A stretch of 64,000 nt of DNA from Mixophyes australis. Its lineage: Eukaryota > Chordata > Amphibia > Anura > Limnodynastidae. Below are positions 1 through 11,900 of the stretch, one piece after another. How positions within the stretch are numbered: the stretch's first letter is position 1; every line of letters begins with the position of its first letter. The notes below the pieces were generated by a model. The model was given only the letters and a program-made list of their open reading frames with translations, searched no databases and was not told the origin of the DNA. Position numbers and translations under genes: made by a program. Location: the NCBI GenBank assembly GCA_036250195.1, contig JAVHZZ010000005.1:124672898-124736897 (forward strand), in the 5' to 3' direction.

Positions 1-1745
1 TGCAACAAAAACAAACATATACTCCTAAAAATTGTATATCATTCATTATATATTAGAAGTGAATATTTACATGCTATCATATTATGTTATATTCAGTTTA
101 ACTTTTCCTGAGTTAGGTCTTTTGCATTCCACACACTAGTCAATGCAGACAGCTTTTCAAAACTACTTCTGGTGGAAGCTTATTCAAAGATGTGTGTTGG
201 TTGTATGGTAAGACATTTAACCAAGTACAATACCATCACATACATGAAACACCAAATTAAACTAATCTGTTGTTCAGACGCCAGAATCACACAACCAGAT
301 AAAAATGTAATGCGTGTGTACCATCATATGATGATACCACACATGGCAATGGGAGCCATTGGCTCAACCAGTTTTTATGTCCAGCTGACAATCGTTCCAA
401 GCCAACATTAAGTACAAGGTCAGTTTATTCGGTCAAACATGAATGACTATCCAAAACTTGTGTGGTTGTGTTATGAAAGTATAACCTATAAAGACTCCTG
501 GGAACATACTGATGAAAAATATTATTGCAGTTAAAAGTCAAAATTTTTTTAAATTGGACTGCAATAACAGACTGCAAAAACACTAAGTAATAACTCTCTA
601 ATTCACGAGAAGAAACTAAAAAAATGCATTGCACACAGATTTAAATCTTCCACACAAATATGTATGAATAAATAGAGGACTGTACATAATTGCAGTTAAG
701 ACATGCATGACAAACTCTTAAATTATGTTTCCACCGGATTTCTGCTAACTGGATTGAGATGAATTAATGTACAAAGGCCATATCTATTTACCTATCTTAG
801 TGGAAATGAAAATTTAGGACTAAGAAGCACTTGGACCAAAAATGATTGCACAAGTTTACTACTGTGCTTACTAATGCAAATATATTGAAATGTAATAATC
901 TGCAATAGTGAATTTACTCGCTCTCTAAAATTAGATGTCATTTGATTCAAATATAAATGTATGCACAAAATATTTCTTAATGTGAAAGCATACTTTTTCA
1001 TAAGCATTTCGTACTGTATACTCACATAGCGTTCAAATCCAAGACCAACAACAGAGAAGTGTCCAATGTGATAAGGACAAAATGCTGTATGAGAAAAATA
1101 AATTCCAAATCAATGTGTTAAACTACAAAAATTCTTATAAAAGAACCTAGACAGCAAATGCAGCTTAAGGGTCATCGATAAGATAAGACATGGGGAAAAG
1201 TGCCAGTAAATTATTGCTTAATGCATTATTTAGCTAATTATTGTCCTTTTGCAATTTTTTACTATACAAAATAAGCACTAAGACAAACCAGCATAAGATG
1301 TTTTTTTCCTTTAAAAGATACAAGTAACATTAAAAGCAGTGGAAAATATTTAACGTGCACTGGCTGATTATTGTGTCAATATACATAGGTTAGTTTGTGC
1401 ACAATATACTACATTAAGTGGCAGTGATACTACCTGTGAATATTTCATTGGATCCAGATAGCTGCCTTGAAAGTCAGAGAGCATTAATACTACACTATAT
1501 AAAATATTTTACCCTTGTATTTAAATTAAAATAAAAGCTTGCATAAGATATCGCTAAATTCCTCTCCAATGTATGGACTTGTGTGGAAAGTGGAGAAAAA
1601 AGGTAAGGCTGCCGGAGTAAGCTGGAAGGTGGCTCATACAACGACCTGGGAAACACTGTTTAGATGTTTTTGAGAGAAGTATAATTTGACAAGTGATTTG
1701 AAACAAAAAAGAAAGGAAATATTCACTGCCACATAGCACACCATA
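1..1745. other. marchf6 intron, no recognisable element
   Basis: This is AT-rich sequence downstream (in transcription order) of the last marchf6 exon in the window. I see only short open frames without family features and no splice-flanked exon on the minus strand. It is taken as intron because the coding phase of exon 12790-12851 must continue further left, beyond the window. Confidence 0.6.
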
Positions 1746-1946
1746 TACAGTCAAGTCCATAAATATTGGGACATCGACACAATTCTCATATTTTGGGCTC
1801 TATACACCACCATAATGGATTTGAAATGAAACTAACAAGATGTGCTTTAACTGCAGACTTTCAGCTTTAATTTGAGGGTATTTACATCCAGATCAGGTGA
1901 ACGGTGTAGGAATTACAACGGTTTCTATATGTGCCTCCCACAAGTT
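1746..1946 (+). mobile_element. Lone Tc1-type terminal inverted repeat
   Basis: The stretch begins with TACAGTCAAGTCCATAAATA and is nearly identical to the left terminal repeat of the complete element at 61682-63346. It ends at the same inner block (CTCCCAC) where that repeat approaches the unique region. No transposase sequence and no second terminal repeat follow, so this is a single-ended relic or deletion derivative of that Tc1 family. Confidence 0.85.
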
Positions 1947-3299
1947 GGTTTGAATCATGTCAACTTCTAAGGCATCAAAACACTACACTCTCTTTTCAAA
2001 CCTACCAATAGCTGTCAAAAAGTGTCTACTACAATCCATTTAATATTATTTTTGTTACAAATGAGAAGATTATTTTGCTGGTATTTGACAAGTAGTAGGC
2101 AAAAACCTATTACTGCAGTTCACAACTGATAAGATCATACTGAAGAAAAAATAAATCGCAACAACTAATAACTTTTCAATAATCAAATGCTATATACTGT
2201 ATGCAAGAAACATATATATATTACGTTTCATTTTTTGTAAAAAAGAATTCTACAAAAGATAAAGAAAAGCATAGCACACTTATCAGATTCTATGCAAAAT
2301 AAATTTATTCAAATATAATAGTTCTGAAACTCACCAAAAACCAGTATGAAAAGCGTATTTAGTGAAACCACCCAGAAGACATGTTCCTATGTAAAAAAGA
2401 CAATCAAGATATTTTCACTGGAAGACAAAAAATAACTGAAAAGCAAATTTCTTCAAAATAGTTTAACAAATAAACCATAGGTTGAAAATCTATTGTTTTG
2501 TGTCAAGGAAAGGTTTATAATATTTATTAGAAGAACTACAAACTTGATTTACAAGTCAGTTGGTTTACTAGTCACATTTGTAACTGTAAATATACCCTTT
2601 TTCTTTTCTTTGATTTGTATTCCACAGTAAGGTTTGTAAAGGAAGTGAAAATCACCAGTTCGCAATAGGTATGTTTTTCTGCCACATAAAATATTTGGAA
2701 ACCAAACACAAAGCAGCCTCAGCCACAACGATTAAAATTTGGACCTAAAAAGCCAGTTATTACACTATTTATTTTCTTGTTTTCACTTTTCACCACATAT
2801 GGGTACGCGAAGCCAAGAGATGCTTACAGGAATTCATGATTTACAGATATGCTGTTTATTATTCTATATACGGTACACATTTTTTACAAGGCGTGATGGC
2901 ACATTAATGTTTTTACTGCAGAAGGAGGCGCCTTTTTCCTTTTTAGACTGCTATACATATTATATATTTCTTTTTCAATTTGTACTACTGGTTTAATACT
3001 CTTTTTGCATCCATAAGTTTTTTGTTGGCAACCAGTTAAAAAGGTCCCTTCACAGTTTTAAGACACCAAAATCCCCCCACAAAAGGATTACCTAGAAAAC
3101 TGAGATATTAATACATTTTTAACGCTTACATCAGCAAACTAGGAGCGAAAGGTGCTAAAAAAAAAAAAGAAAAAAAGGAAAAGGAATAGTTGGTAGAAGT
3201 ATCCAGTTGTACTCTTGGACTAAACTTATTAAAAAGTAATATATGAACGCAACACAGTTTATTTAACATTTGTGTACCATAGTTTAATCTTCCTTGATC
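1947..3299. other. marchf6 intron, nothing recognised
   Basis: AT-rich intronic sequence with A-runs near 3158-3180. No exon, RNA gene or element family recognised. Confidence 0.5.
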
Positions 3300-3900
3300 A
3301 AACCTTCATAATAAGGTGCACCAATTAACACATGCTGTCTACCTGGGTATCAAGCAATCCCCCCCCAAACTCTGCAACCTCATCATAACCCACATTCCTC
3401 CCCACCCCCTCCGCTCTGCCAATGACCGTCAACTCACTTTCACACTGAATACATCTTCCCCACTCCCGCCACCAGGAGTTTGCCCAGGCTGCTCCCCATA
3501 TGTAGAACTATCTCCCACAGCTTAGCCTCTACTCTCCAAGGCTTCAAATGTGGCCTTAAAATTGATTTCTTTATTCAAGCCTATCAGCCCTCCTCCTAAC
3601 TCCTTTGCCATTGTGATCACATATACTACCCCATTCTGTGCTGACCTATTGGTATCCTCCCCTTCCCATTATGATGTAAACTCTCATGTGCTATGCCTTA
3701 TATCCTCGAGTTCCCATTCTACTACTGCATCACCGTCTGTACCTCTAAGTCTAGTTAAATACAGTTTTTGCCTTTGTATTATTTTTGTTGTTTTTATGTA
3801 TTATGTAACGTGTTATGTATAGCTGTGGTCTGTGTATTGTATACTACTGTAAGTTTCATGCACGGCACTGGAGACCATTTGTGGCCCCTTATAAAAGATA
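3300..3900 (+). mobile_element. LINE 3' fragment (L2/CR1-like)
   Basis: Pyrimidine-rich plus-strand sequence reads, with frame breaks, like the extreme C-terminus of an L2/CR1-type ORF2. A proline-rich stretch is followed by a frame containing FK-x2-LK, then a T-rich 3' untranslated stretch. No reverse transcriptase or endonuclease motif is present, so it would be a 5'-truncated copy, the usual product of target-primed reverse transcription. The assignment is tentative; the better preserved relative is at 59540-60510. Confidence 0.45.
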
Positions 3901-4334
3901 ATAACTTTATAGCAACACTACAGAGACCCCAGATAGAACCCCCAAAATGAATCTAGGACAACAGTTATATTTGGAATACAATAATTTAAACATTGCAACA
4001 AAAGTGTGATAACTACTTCACTAGTCAGACAAAGGCCCAGCCTCTCAATTCTGTATATGCATATCCTGGGTCCACAGTATCAGCCACTGTTTGAGCATTA
4101 CCAGATCAGCTGTTATGCAACATTGCCTGGGCCACAGGCAAACTGCAAGGTTGAACAGAGAAAACAGATTTTGTCCCATTCCTTCCAGACAATATTTTAG
4201 CAAAATGGACCCATTATATGCCCATCACTTATGTTGAACACTTTGTGCAAGAAGCCAATTGACTGACTCCATGCCAGATAGACTGGAAAATTGGGAAGCG
4301 ACCGTTCAAATAAATAAATATTTAGACAATTGTG

Positions 4335-4605
4335 GTGTCACTAAGGGGCAGTATAGTTAGCATTCATGCTTCACAACACTGGTATCAAGAGTTTGATTCT
4401 GACCAGGGTCTTATTTGTGTGGAGTCTGTATGTACTTCCCAGTAATTGCGTAAGTATCCTCCCACAGTCCAAAAACATAATGATAGGCAAACTGACTTCT
4501 GTCATATTAGACCTTAGTGTGTGTGTGTGTGTGTGTGTGTGCTGTAAGGAATTGAGACTAAGCTCCACTGAGGCAGGGACTGATGTAGATGACTACATAT
4601 TGGGG
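4335..4605 (+). repeat. tRNA-derived SINE, degraded copy
   Basis: A diverged copy of the SINE that follows directly at 4606. It keeps the box-B-like block (GAGTTTGATTCTGACC), the 'gtgtggagtctgtatg' and 'cctcccacagtccaaaaacat' core blocks and the 3' block 'gcagggactgatgta'. A (GT)n tract lies at 4517-4541. It abuts the next copy head to tail. Confidence 0.75.
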
Positions 4606-4975
4606 CAGCACAGTGGCCTAGTGGTTAGCACTTGTGCTTCACAGCACTGGGGTCATGAGTTCGATTCCCAACCATGGCCTTATCTGTGTGGAGTTTGTAT
4701 GTTCTCCCTGTGTTTGCGTGGGTTTCCTCTGGGTGCTCCAGTTTCCTCCCACACTCCAAAAACATACTGGTAGGTTAATTGGCTGCTATCAAAAATTGAC
4801 CCTAGTCTCTACCTCTCTGTCTGTATGTATATGTCTATGTGTGTGTGTGTGTGTGTCTGTATTAGGGAATTTAGACTGTAAGCTCCAATGGGGCAGGGAC
4901 TGATGTGAATGAGTTCTCTGTACAGCGCTGCGGAATTAGTGGCGCTATATAAATAAATGATGATGATGATGATAT
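4606..4975 (+). repeat. tRNA-derived SINE, full-length copy
   Basis: The head resembles a tRNA promoter, with a box A at 'agtggcctagtggttagcac' and a box B at 'gagttcgattcccaacc'. A conserved body follows (gtgtggagtttgtatgttct, cctcccacactccaaaaaca), then a tail 'ggcgctatataaataaatga' ending in a (GAT)n run. That tail is like those of L2/CR1-mobilised SINEs. It does not encode a functional tRNA. Further copies in the window are at 4335-4605, 32181-32395 and a fragment near 43120. Confidence 0.85.
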
Positions 4976-5698
4976 TCACTGTATAGCATTATATAATATG
5001 ATTTAGCACCAGAAAATAAAAAAATAAATTAAAATCATGACAAATTAAGCTTCTAAAAGGCTATCCAAAATGAGAAGTAATAAAAGGAAAGGTTATTCTA
5101 GAACCTCAACCTAGCAAATGAGCTTTCTGAGTAAATGAACGGGAACCCTATATCTGAACGTGAATGCAACGCAACATAAATTAATGGTCAGAGTAGTTTA
5201 ATAGCATATGGGAGCTGCTTGGTCCTGAGGTACTGCTTATCTGGAGTAATAGGATTAGTGAATAGCTGATGAGCCTTCATTGGGCAACTAATATCAGAAG
5301 TTATAATTACTCTACAATCTAGTAGATACATTATATTTACATTCCTGGGGCGCCTCCTATTCTTCTCACAGCCAAGGGCTGTTTGAGCAGGTGGACCAAA
5401 CACAGGAGTGTGTGGCTTGTGATTGATACTACCACTTACAACCCATCTCCTCTGGAAATTTAAAGTGGTGAACAAAATTGATTTGCAATTCTGGAGCCCC
5501 GAGAAAAAAAAACAACATAAGTAGCCACCAGGGCTCCAGCAATGCTAGGGATAAAGTTAATAAAAATGTATCTACTGGACGGTGGCAAAGACTTAAAAAA
5601 TAACAGGTTTGTGAATGCTGGCCTAGGGCTGTGCCACAAGGAGATAAACTATAAAATGTTATCTCAGGGTTATACAGTTTGAATGATGGAAGATCAAG
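4976..5698. other. marchf6 intron, nothing recognised
   Basis: Between the SINE tail and the first MITE I see no exon, element terminus or RNA gene; the open frames carry no family features. Confidence 0.5.
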
Positions 5699-5701
5699 TA
5701 A

Positions 5702-6258
5702 AGCTGGGTACACACTACATGAAATGCTAACGATTAGCGTTTTATTAACGACAGACAAAAAATAAAAAAAAAGTCAGGATCAGCATGTCGATTCATGTGT
5801 ACACACTACACACGATTTACCTTCAGATATGCAGCCAGCCACCGTCAGCCTGGAAGATGTTGTGGCGAGGAACTGAAGCATGCAAATGTCCTGCAGTGTC
5901 AGCTCTGCCCTTAAAGACCACTCTTCTTTTATTTAGCTAACCTAGTGAATCGCACATCAAAGACTTGTGCTGCAGCAGAATGAATGAATGAAACGGCTGG
6001 CATTTCTCATTATCTGTAACGCTGATCGTGTGCTTGCTCGCTGTCTCCGTTCTCCTTTACTCAGGATGCAGATAGTGCAGATTTACACTAGCTGCTAAAC
6101 GACAAAAATCAAACCAGTGCGACCAATCAGATGAAGCGATGATTGGCACTTTGGGACGACTTTGGACCATCAGGTAAGTATGCACACTCACAGATATCTG
6201 GCCAATCAGTTGTATATCGTCTGATTGGCCCGATAATCAGTGTAGTGTGTACCCAGCT
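5702..6258. mobile_element. PIF/Harbinger-like MITE, copy 1
   Basis: The ends are AGCTGGGTACACACTAC and its inverse GTAGTGTGTACCCAGCT. The element is flanked by TAA on both sides (5699-5701 and 6259-6261), a 3-bp AT-rich duplication typical of PIF/Harbinger elements. It is 557 bp long with no coding capacity. The interior has several further 'cacactac'-like subterminal motifs. Confidence 0.8.
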
Positions 6259-6312
6259 TAAGTCAGTGTTCACCATCTTCCTTTTAACTCTAACTTTGGA
6301 CATATCCTCTTA

Positions 6313-6723
6313 AGCTGGGTACACACTACAGAAATTTCGACCAACTTTTTATGCCGAGCGATTTTACATGCGATCAATGTTCCGATCGCTCGGTCCATGG
6401 ACTGCATACACACTAGCCTTGTTTAGGACGATAAAGGGAAGTCCCTTTAGCGACTTTTTACAGCCATGTTGTCGTGAGCAATGACTGTAATTTCGTACTC
6501 ACTGTTGTGGATCGGTCGGAAGTTTATACACACTACACAACGGAAATGAGATTGGAACAAAAATATTAAACGGTACGATCAACCAAATGAGGCGACAATC
6601 GTCCATTTGGGCAGACTTTCGACCATCGTGTCACTACACACACTGACTTGACTTTTGAACGAGCGGTCCTATGATGGCTGATTTAGCCGATTTTTGGATG
6701 AAAACTGTAGTGTGTACCCAGCT
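6313..6723. mobile_element. PIF/Harbinger-like MITE, copy 2
   Basis: It has the same termini as copy 1 (AGCTGGGTACACACTAC and inverse) and is flanked by TTA at 6310-6312 and 6724-6726. It is 411 bp long, with an interior that differs from copy 1. It lies about 50 bp from copy 1 in the same arrangement, either an independent insertion or part of a local cluster. Confidence 0.8.
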
Positions 6724-6726
6724 TTA

Positions 6727-7540
6727 GAAAGCAGCAATATTCCATCACCATATCTTTAAGATAGGGTTCCACCTTCCTAAAAACCTATTATTTTTTTTAT
6801 TCTTTCTGCCAATCAATATCAGGATCTTTTCAGGTTTAAGGACAAGGAAAGGATTAATTCACTACTGCCTTTCTACATTTAGGCACAAGACAACATTGTT
6901 GGCATTGCCTTGTTTAAACAGTTCAAAGCATAAAGCCTGTATATAAACCTTGACATAAACAGAATGTAGTACGAGAATATATGGGCAACACAGTGCCAGG
7001 AAGCCAGGATTCAGGTATCTCGAATGCCTTACAGCCATATATGGACCAAAAATCTGGGATCTGAGAGAAATCTGGAAAGGAGGAAATCCGTACTCCCATT
7101 ATAAAAAGGTATGAAATGTGTGGCAGGACTGATACTTAAAAGGAGATGTCCAAAGCTGGCATTGTCCTTAAAGATTACATATTTACTTTTTAGACATTAT
7201 AAATTACTGCACCACCTTAGATTGACATGTTTGCTAATAAACTTGAATTTAAACCTTTATAATCCCTAAGCAACCTGATAATTGATACATGATACAAGAT
7301 AAATGTCCTACCAGAAAAACCAAGGATCCATCCAGCCCCAGCATCTACAGTAAAACAAAACATTTTTCAATGATCAACATCACAACTGTCATAATTAAAT
7401 AAACCCATAAGCAGATGATAATCGTAAATTATTGATAAATTACTACTATGCAACACATTAATGCATGCACAAAATACCAAGCCCGGACATGACTAGCATT
7501 TTTCTTTTTAAATAGTAGCTAAATAACCTAAAAATACTTA
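6727..7540. other. marchf6 intron, nothing recognised
   Basis: AT-rich intronic sequence preceding the L1 remnant. No element ends or exons recognised. Confidence 0.5.
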
Positions 7541-7650
7541 AATTGGGGGGGTGGCTTGGATCGACAATGACAAGGCTGAGTCTCTATAGTTTCCACTATC
7601 ATCCAGATAATTATTAACACATTTGCACACCTCTTTGGACCATTACCTCA

Positions 7651-7935
7651 TTGGGAAAAAAAGAGTTGCGACTGGCTAGAGTCAAGGATCCTCTCAAGTT
7701 TGACAAACATTTAGTCACCATATTCCCAGATGTTGCAGTGCAGGTCCAGAAGAGCAGGGCCCAATTTCTTCAAATTAAAAGACTACTTCGGGAACTACAA
7801 CTTCCTTATGCACCTCTCTTTCCGGGCAAGCTTCTTGTGGTGGTGGTGGATAGCAGCTCCCATTTCTTCTCCACTCCTCGAGATATTGACTGGCTTGATG
7901 GCAGACCTCCAGCTGGTGCCCAGACACAATGTTGA
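7651..7935 (+). pseudogene. L1 ORF1 protein, C-terminal part
   Basis: This open segment of about 94 residues resembles the end of L1 ORF1p, the trimeric RNA chaperone that coats L1 RNA. It keeps the pattern FPD...KSRAQF...KRLLRE...Y...FPGKL. In this family that corresponds to the C-terminal domain block in which 'lPdl' is followed by an arginine-rich helix and 'fPakL'. The coiled coil and RNA-recognition domain that should precede it are not seen, so the ATG at 7651 is not the true start. ORF2 follows about 450 bp downstream on the same strand, as expected for L1. Confidence 0.7.
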
Positions 7936-8384
7936 TGTAATAAGTTTACTGTATTATATCAGGTTGCATTTTCAGTACTGCTTAAAGCTCCCTTTATGGG
8001 GTCTGCAGGATAATATATCATGAAAGTTAGATTAGACAGTCCAACTAGTCTGTAGTCTTTAATTTTTAATCCAGCCCTATTTACTGAGGTAGTTGTAATT
8101 TTAGGTAAGTTGGGGGTGGGTCAGGCTGGTTCAAGGGAAAAGATATCCCTTGCTGTTTAATGTTACACAGGGTGTATGGGGTGGACGGGTTTTAGTTTGT
8201 GGTATCCACAATTTTCTGTGTGTCCTTGTTTTGAAGGTCATGTGTTTTTCTGTATCTCTTAAGCCATGCTGCATGCAGAGTAGGCTACCAGGGTTCTTTC
8301 AACGGGAGGGCCATTCCTCTGCATGTTCTACTGTTGCATTCCCCTGTATACTAATGCACCATGGCTGTAAGTAGTCCTGTGGTG

Positions 8385-9130
8385 GTGGAGCTCCGTCTGC
8401 TCATATGGAATGTTAGGGGCCTTAATGATAAGGTCAAGCACTTCATGTTATTGTCCCAAATTAGAAAGCATAACCCCGATATTTAATGTTTACTTGAAAC
8501 TCATATCTATGATGGTAGGGTGTTGGCCCTTAAAAGGTCATGGGTGGGATGGGCATATACACTGTGCACTTGCACAGAGTAATATGCCTATCCCACTCAT
8601 GGCCTTTTAAGGACCAACACCCTAATGCTAGAGACGTTTCTATATTAATCCAAAAACACCTGCATTTTGCTCTAGAGCACATACAAATTGACCATTATAG
8701 GAGACTCATGTTTCTCAGTGCGGTTAACGAACCCTCCACTATTATAGATCTCGCAATATATTCCACTACCCTATCATTCCGAAGTACTTAAGAGTGGCAG
8801 TTTTTACGGCCCACTCGCCTGAAAACCCTGTGGTGTCTCTAGGCGATATTAACAAAGTCATGGAACCCCACCTTGACAAGTGGAAGCACTCCACAGTCCA
8901 GTTACCCTCTCACCCTACCTTTTTTCTAGGCTTAGTGAAGAAATAGGTCTGGTTGATATATGGTGACTTAGAAACCCACTTGCGCAACAATTTTCCTGTC
9001 ATTTCACCTCATATTACACTCTTTCACTGAACAGACCTTATTTTTCTGTCTCATAGATGAGCTCCCCTTCTATCTGATGTAACTTACTTGATGAGAGGAA
9101 TCTCTAATCACTCCCCTTTGATGGTAACAG
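8385..9130 (+). pseudogene. L1 ORF2, endonuclease domain remnant
   Basis: The frame starting near 8398 reads LLIWNVRGLNDKVKHF, the N-terminus of the APE-like endonuclease of L1 ORF2. The metal-binding Asn is in WN and the catalytic Glu in LETH. A TAA stop interrupts before CLLETH. Further on, RVLALKRSWVGWAY, then ARDVSILIQKHLHF and a divergent match to the GDFN block (GDINK near 8845) follow in the usual order. Between the first two blocks a roughly 55-bp inverted duplication has been inserted (separate entry). Stops and frameshifts make the gene inactive. Confidence 0.75.
8517..8623. repeat. 107-bp fold-back palindrome inside L1 ORF2
   Basis: Two arms of about 50 bp are reverse complements with roughly five differences and a short central stem-loop (CTGTGCACTTGCACAG). 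The left arm continues the L1 reading frame (RVLALKRSWVGW). The right arm does not fit the protein, which resumes just after it (ARDVSILIQKH). The right arm is therefore an added inverted copy of the left. Confidence 0.85.
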
Positions 9131-9439
9131 TGGGGGACGAGGATAAGTTGAGTATAAGATAAATGGTTTTGAAAACTGCACCCAGCGTGGCTTCAGCCCA
9201 TTGATGCAGCATATGACCTCATCCATATGTGGGAGAATTACTTCGCAGACAATGCCAAGATACATAATCCAGCCATTTTGTGGGATGACTTCAAAGCATT
9301 CTTTAGAAGTACACTTATTAAATGTGTGGCTGAAATAAAGAAAATTTAACAGACTCGAAGAAACTGAGCTAGAACAAACCTGTAGGGACAAAAAATGTCT
9401 ATCCCTTTCGTCCCGATCCAGGGAGGATAGACTGGTTTA

Positions 9440-10450
9440 GCTTCATGCCCAGTAGGTCTGGTCTGACCATTTATAAAAAAATCTTAAAGTCTATCCATCT
9501 ATTTTCTAGACATTCACAATACACTGTAGCGGACATGGGTGGGAAGCTTTTGTGTCATGTCTGGCTTGAGATGATCTGGTTAGTAGACCCGTTCCAGCTA
9601 TTTTCGATGAACACAATGGAAAATACATTTATGGTAACCATATTGATCAGACTTTCTTACATTACTATGAAACATTGTGTGGGTCCAGAGTTTTGTTTAC
9701 AGACTCCCACCTTGTTGCTTTCTTAGATAATATCTGCCTGCCTCGTCTCTCCTGGAAGTCGGCGGGTTTTTTTCAATGCTCCCCTCGCTGTAGAGGAATT
9801 GGACTTGGCAATTGCCTCATTTCCAAACAAAGCAGCAGGTGTCGATGGTGTTCCCATTGAATTATAAAAAAAAATGTGGTGTCTGCACTGGGTCATCTCT
9901 ACTGCAAAGGTCACTATAAATAATTTAACCAACTTCGACAGGAAATTGATCTTCTCAATTCTGCCTTCTATAGTTACTTGCAGTTGAGGCATACTATCAA
10001 TTCCCAATTCAATGACTCTCCCCCACAGATCTCTGTCTCCCCAATTAAACCATTTCTACCATAGGCAGAAGAGTTATTTCTACACTTCATTCTGAACTCA
10101 ATTTCTAATTTGCCCATGGATCTGCTCTCTCTTGAATGCAAGTGGAAGGTTGACATGTGTCTGCTATAGAGGAGGATTGGACTCAGATGCTTAAGAGTTT
10201 TAGAGATGCCCCATCCTGAATTCGGTTCCAACAAATACATTTGTACCTACTAGGTTATACCGCACTCCAGTCTCTTTATTTAAGTTTGGTAGCAGACGCA
10301 AAACTGAATATCCGAAATGTGGAGCAAGTAATAATGCATTTTGGCACATGTGGAAATGACCAGCAGAGGTATAGAAAAGTGTGTGCGATACCATTCCTGG
10401 CTCCCCTCCCCTGCACCCTAAGATATGTCTGTTTGGTACCTCATTGAAAC
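9440..10450 (+). pseudogene. L1 ORF2, pre-RT and C-terminal remnants
   Basis: Near 9775-9870 the plus strand reads NAPLAVEELDLAIASFPNKA followed by AGVDGVPIEL. This is the block just upstream of reverse transcriptase in L1 ORF2, where G-x-DG-x-P is diagnostic. The palm motifs that should follow are not found. Instead, from about 10100 the sequence resembles the far C-terminus, with a cysteine/histidine block reading CGASNNAFWHMW near 10320-10355. The catalytic core has therefore been deleted. The Tc1 element at 10491 interrupts what follows. Confidence 0.65.
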
Positions 10451-10490
10451 TGATAATTTGACCAACATAATATATTATCATATACATATA

Positions 10491-11715
10491 CACTATATGG
10501 AGAAAAGTAATTGGCCACACCTGTTAATTATTGAATTAAGGTGTTTCAATCAGACCCGTTGTCAGAGGTGTATAAAATCAAGCACATAACCATTCAGTCT
10601 CCATTTGCAAACATTTGTGATACAAAATGGGTCATTCTGAAGAGCTGTGTCTTCAAGTGTAGTACTGTGATGGGATGTCACCTTTGCAATAAGAAGGTTG
10701 GTGAAATTTCATCCCTGCTGGAAATTTTACAGTCAACTGTAAATATTATTAGAAAGTGGAAGCGTTTAGGAACAACAACAACTGAGGCTCAAAGCAGAAG
10801 ACCACGTAAAATCAGAGAGCAGGGTCAATGACTGCTAAGGCACATGGTACGTAAAAGGCGCCACCGCTCTACTGATTCCATAGCTGAAGAGCTACGAACT
10901 TCCACTGGCATTAATGTAAGCACAAACACTGTGCGACGGGAGCTTAATGGAATGGGTTTCCATGGCTGAGCAGCTGCATGCAAGCCTCACATCACCAAGA
11001 CCAATGCCAAGCGTCAGATGGAGTGGTGTAAAGCACACAGGTATTGGACTGTGGATCAGTGGAAACGTGTTCTGTGGAGTGACGAGTCACGCTTCTCTGT
11101 TCGGCAGTCAGATGGGCAAGTCTGGGTTTGGCGCATGCCAGGAGAACATTACCTACCTGACTGCATTATGCCAACTGTGAAATTTGGTGGAGGAGGGGTA
11201 ATGGTATTTGGCTGTTTATCAGGATTTGGGCTAGGCCCCTTATCTACAGTGAAGGGCAATCTTAATGCTTCAGCATACCAAGTCATTTTGAACAATGCGA
11301 TGCTTCCAACTTTGTGGCAACAGTCTGGGGAAAACCCTTTTCTATTCCAAGATGACTATGCCCCAGTGCACAAAGCAAGGACTACCAAGACATGGTTTGA
11401 TGAGTTTGGTGTGGAAGAACAGAGCCCTAACCTCAACCCCAAACACCTTTGGGATGAACTTGAATGGAAATTGCGAGAGAAGCCTCCTCGTCCAACATCA
11501 GTGCCTGACCTCATAAATGCTGTATCGAATGAATGGGCACATATTCCCACAGAAACACGCCAACATCTTGTGGAAAGCCTTCCAAGAAGAGTAGAAACTT
11601 ATCGCTGCAAAAGGGGGACCAACCCCATATTAAAGTATATGTATTTGAATACAATGTAATTAGAACCCTTGTTGGCGCAATGATCAAGCATCCAATTACT
11701 TTTGTCCATATAGTG
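10491..11715 (+). mobile_element. Tc1-type transposon inserted in the L1
   Basis: The termini CACTATATGGAGAAAAGTAA and TTACTTTTGTCCATATAGTG form an imperfect inverted pair. They are flanked by TA at 10489-10490 and 11716-11717, the Tc1/mariner target duplication. The element is 1225 bp, with one defective transposase gene on the plus strand. L1 sequence resumes on the far side, so this insertion is younger than the L1. Confidence 0.9.
10627..11659 (+). pseudogene. Tc1 transposase, inactive
   Basis: The N-terminal paired-type DNA-binding part (10627-11017) is recognisable but interrupted by stops, including TGA near 10828 and near 10966. From 11018 a 213-residue open segment holds the DDE catalytic domain. 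The first Asp is in WSDESRF and the second in FQDDYAPVH. At the third site, where Tc1 proteins have NPIE, the sequence is [11 protein letters not shown]. The codon AAA at 11441-11443 is best explained by loss of three bases that fused Ile and Glu into Lys, removing the catalytic glutamate. This copy cannot code for an active enzyme. Confidence 0.9.
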
Positions 11716-11717
11716 TA

Positions 11718-11900
11718 TATTTATTCTTGATAGTGGGCGATCATGGTGCACACTTGGCTTTCTACTGACTCCCGATTTTCAGAAATGGAGAGCTCTCGTG
11801 ACAGACACTATGGGCCATGAACGCTATAAGTATGCAGGTAGAAATGCTAAACATAAGTAACACCAGATTTCCGCCCATTGGTGATATAGAGTACGTTCTG
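11718..11900 (+). pseudogene. L1 ORF2, final residues after the Tc1 insertion
   Basis: Directly after the Tc1 element the frame reads FQKWRALVTDTMGHERYKYA, like the last residues of L1 ORF2 (a W...HE...Y pattern). A TAA stop follows after GRNAKHK. Together with the C-terminal block before 10450 it shows that the Tc1 element interrupted an existing L1. Confidence 0.6.

Noticed and set aside
4606..4700. tRNA gene
   Set aside because: Box A and box B are SINE-derived; no cloverleaf with acceptor pairing and the same head recurs in other copies.
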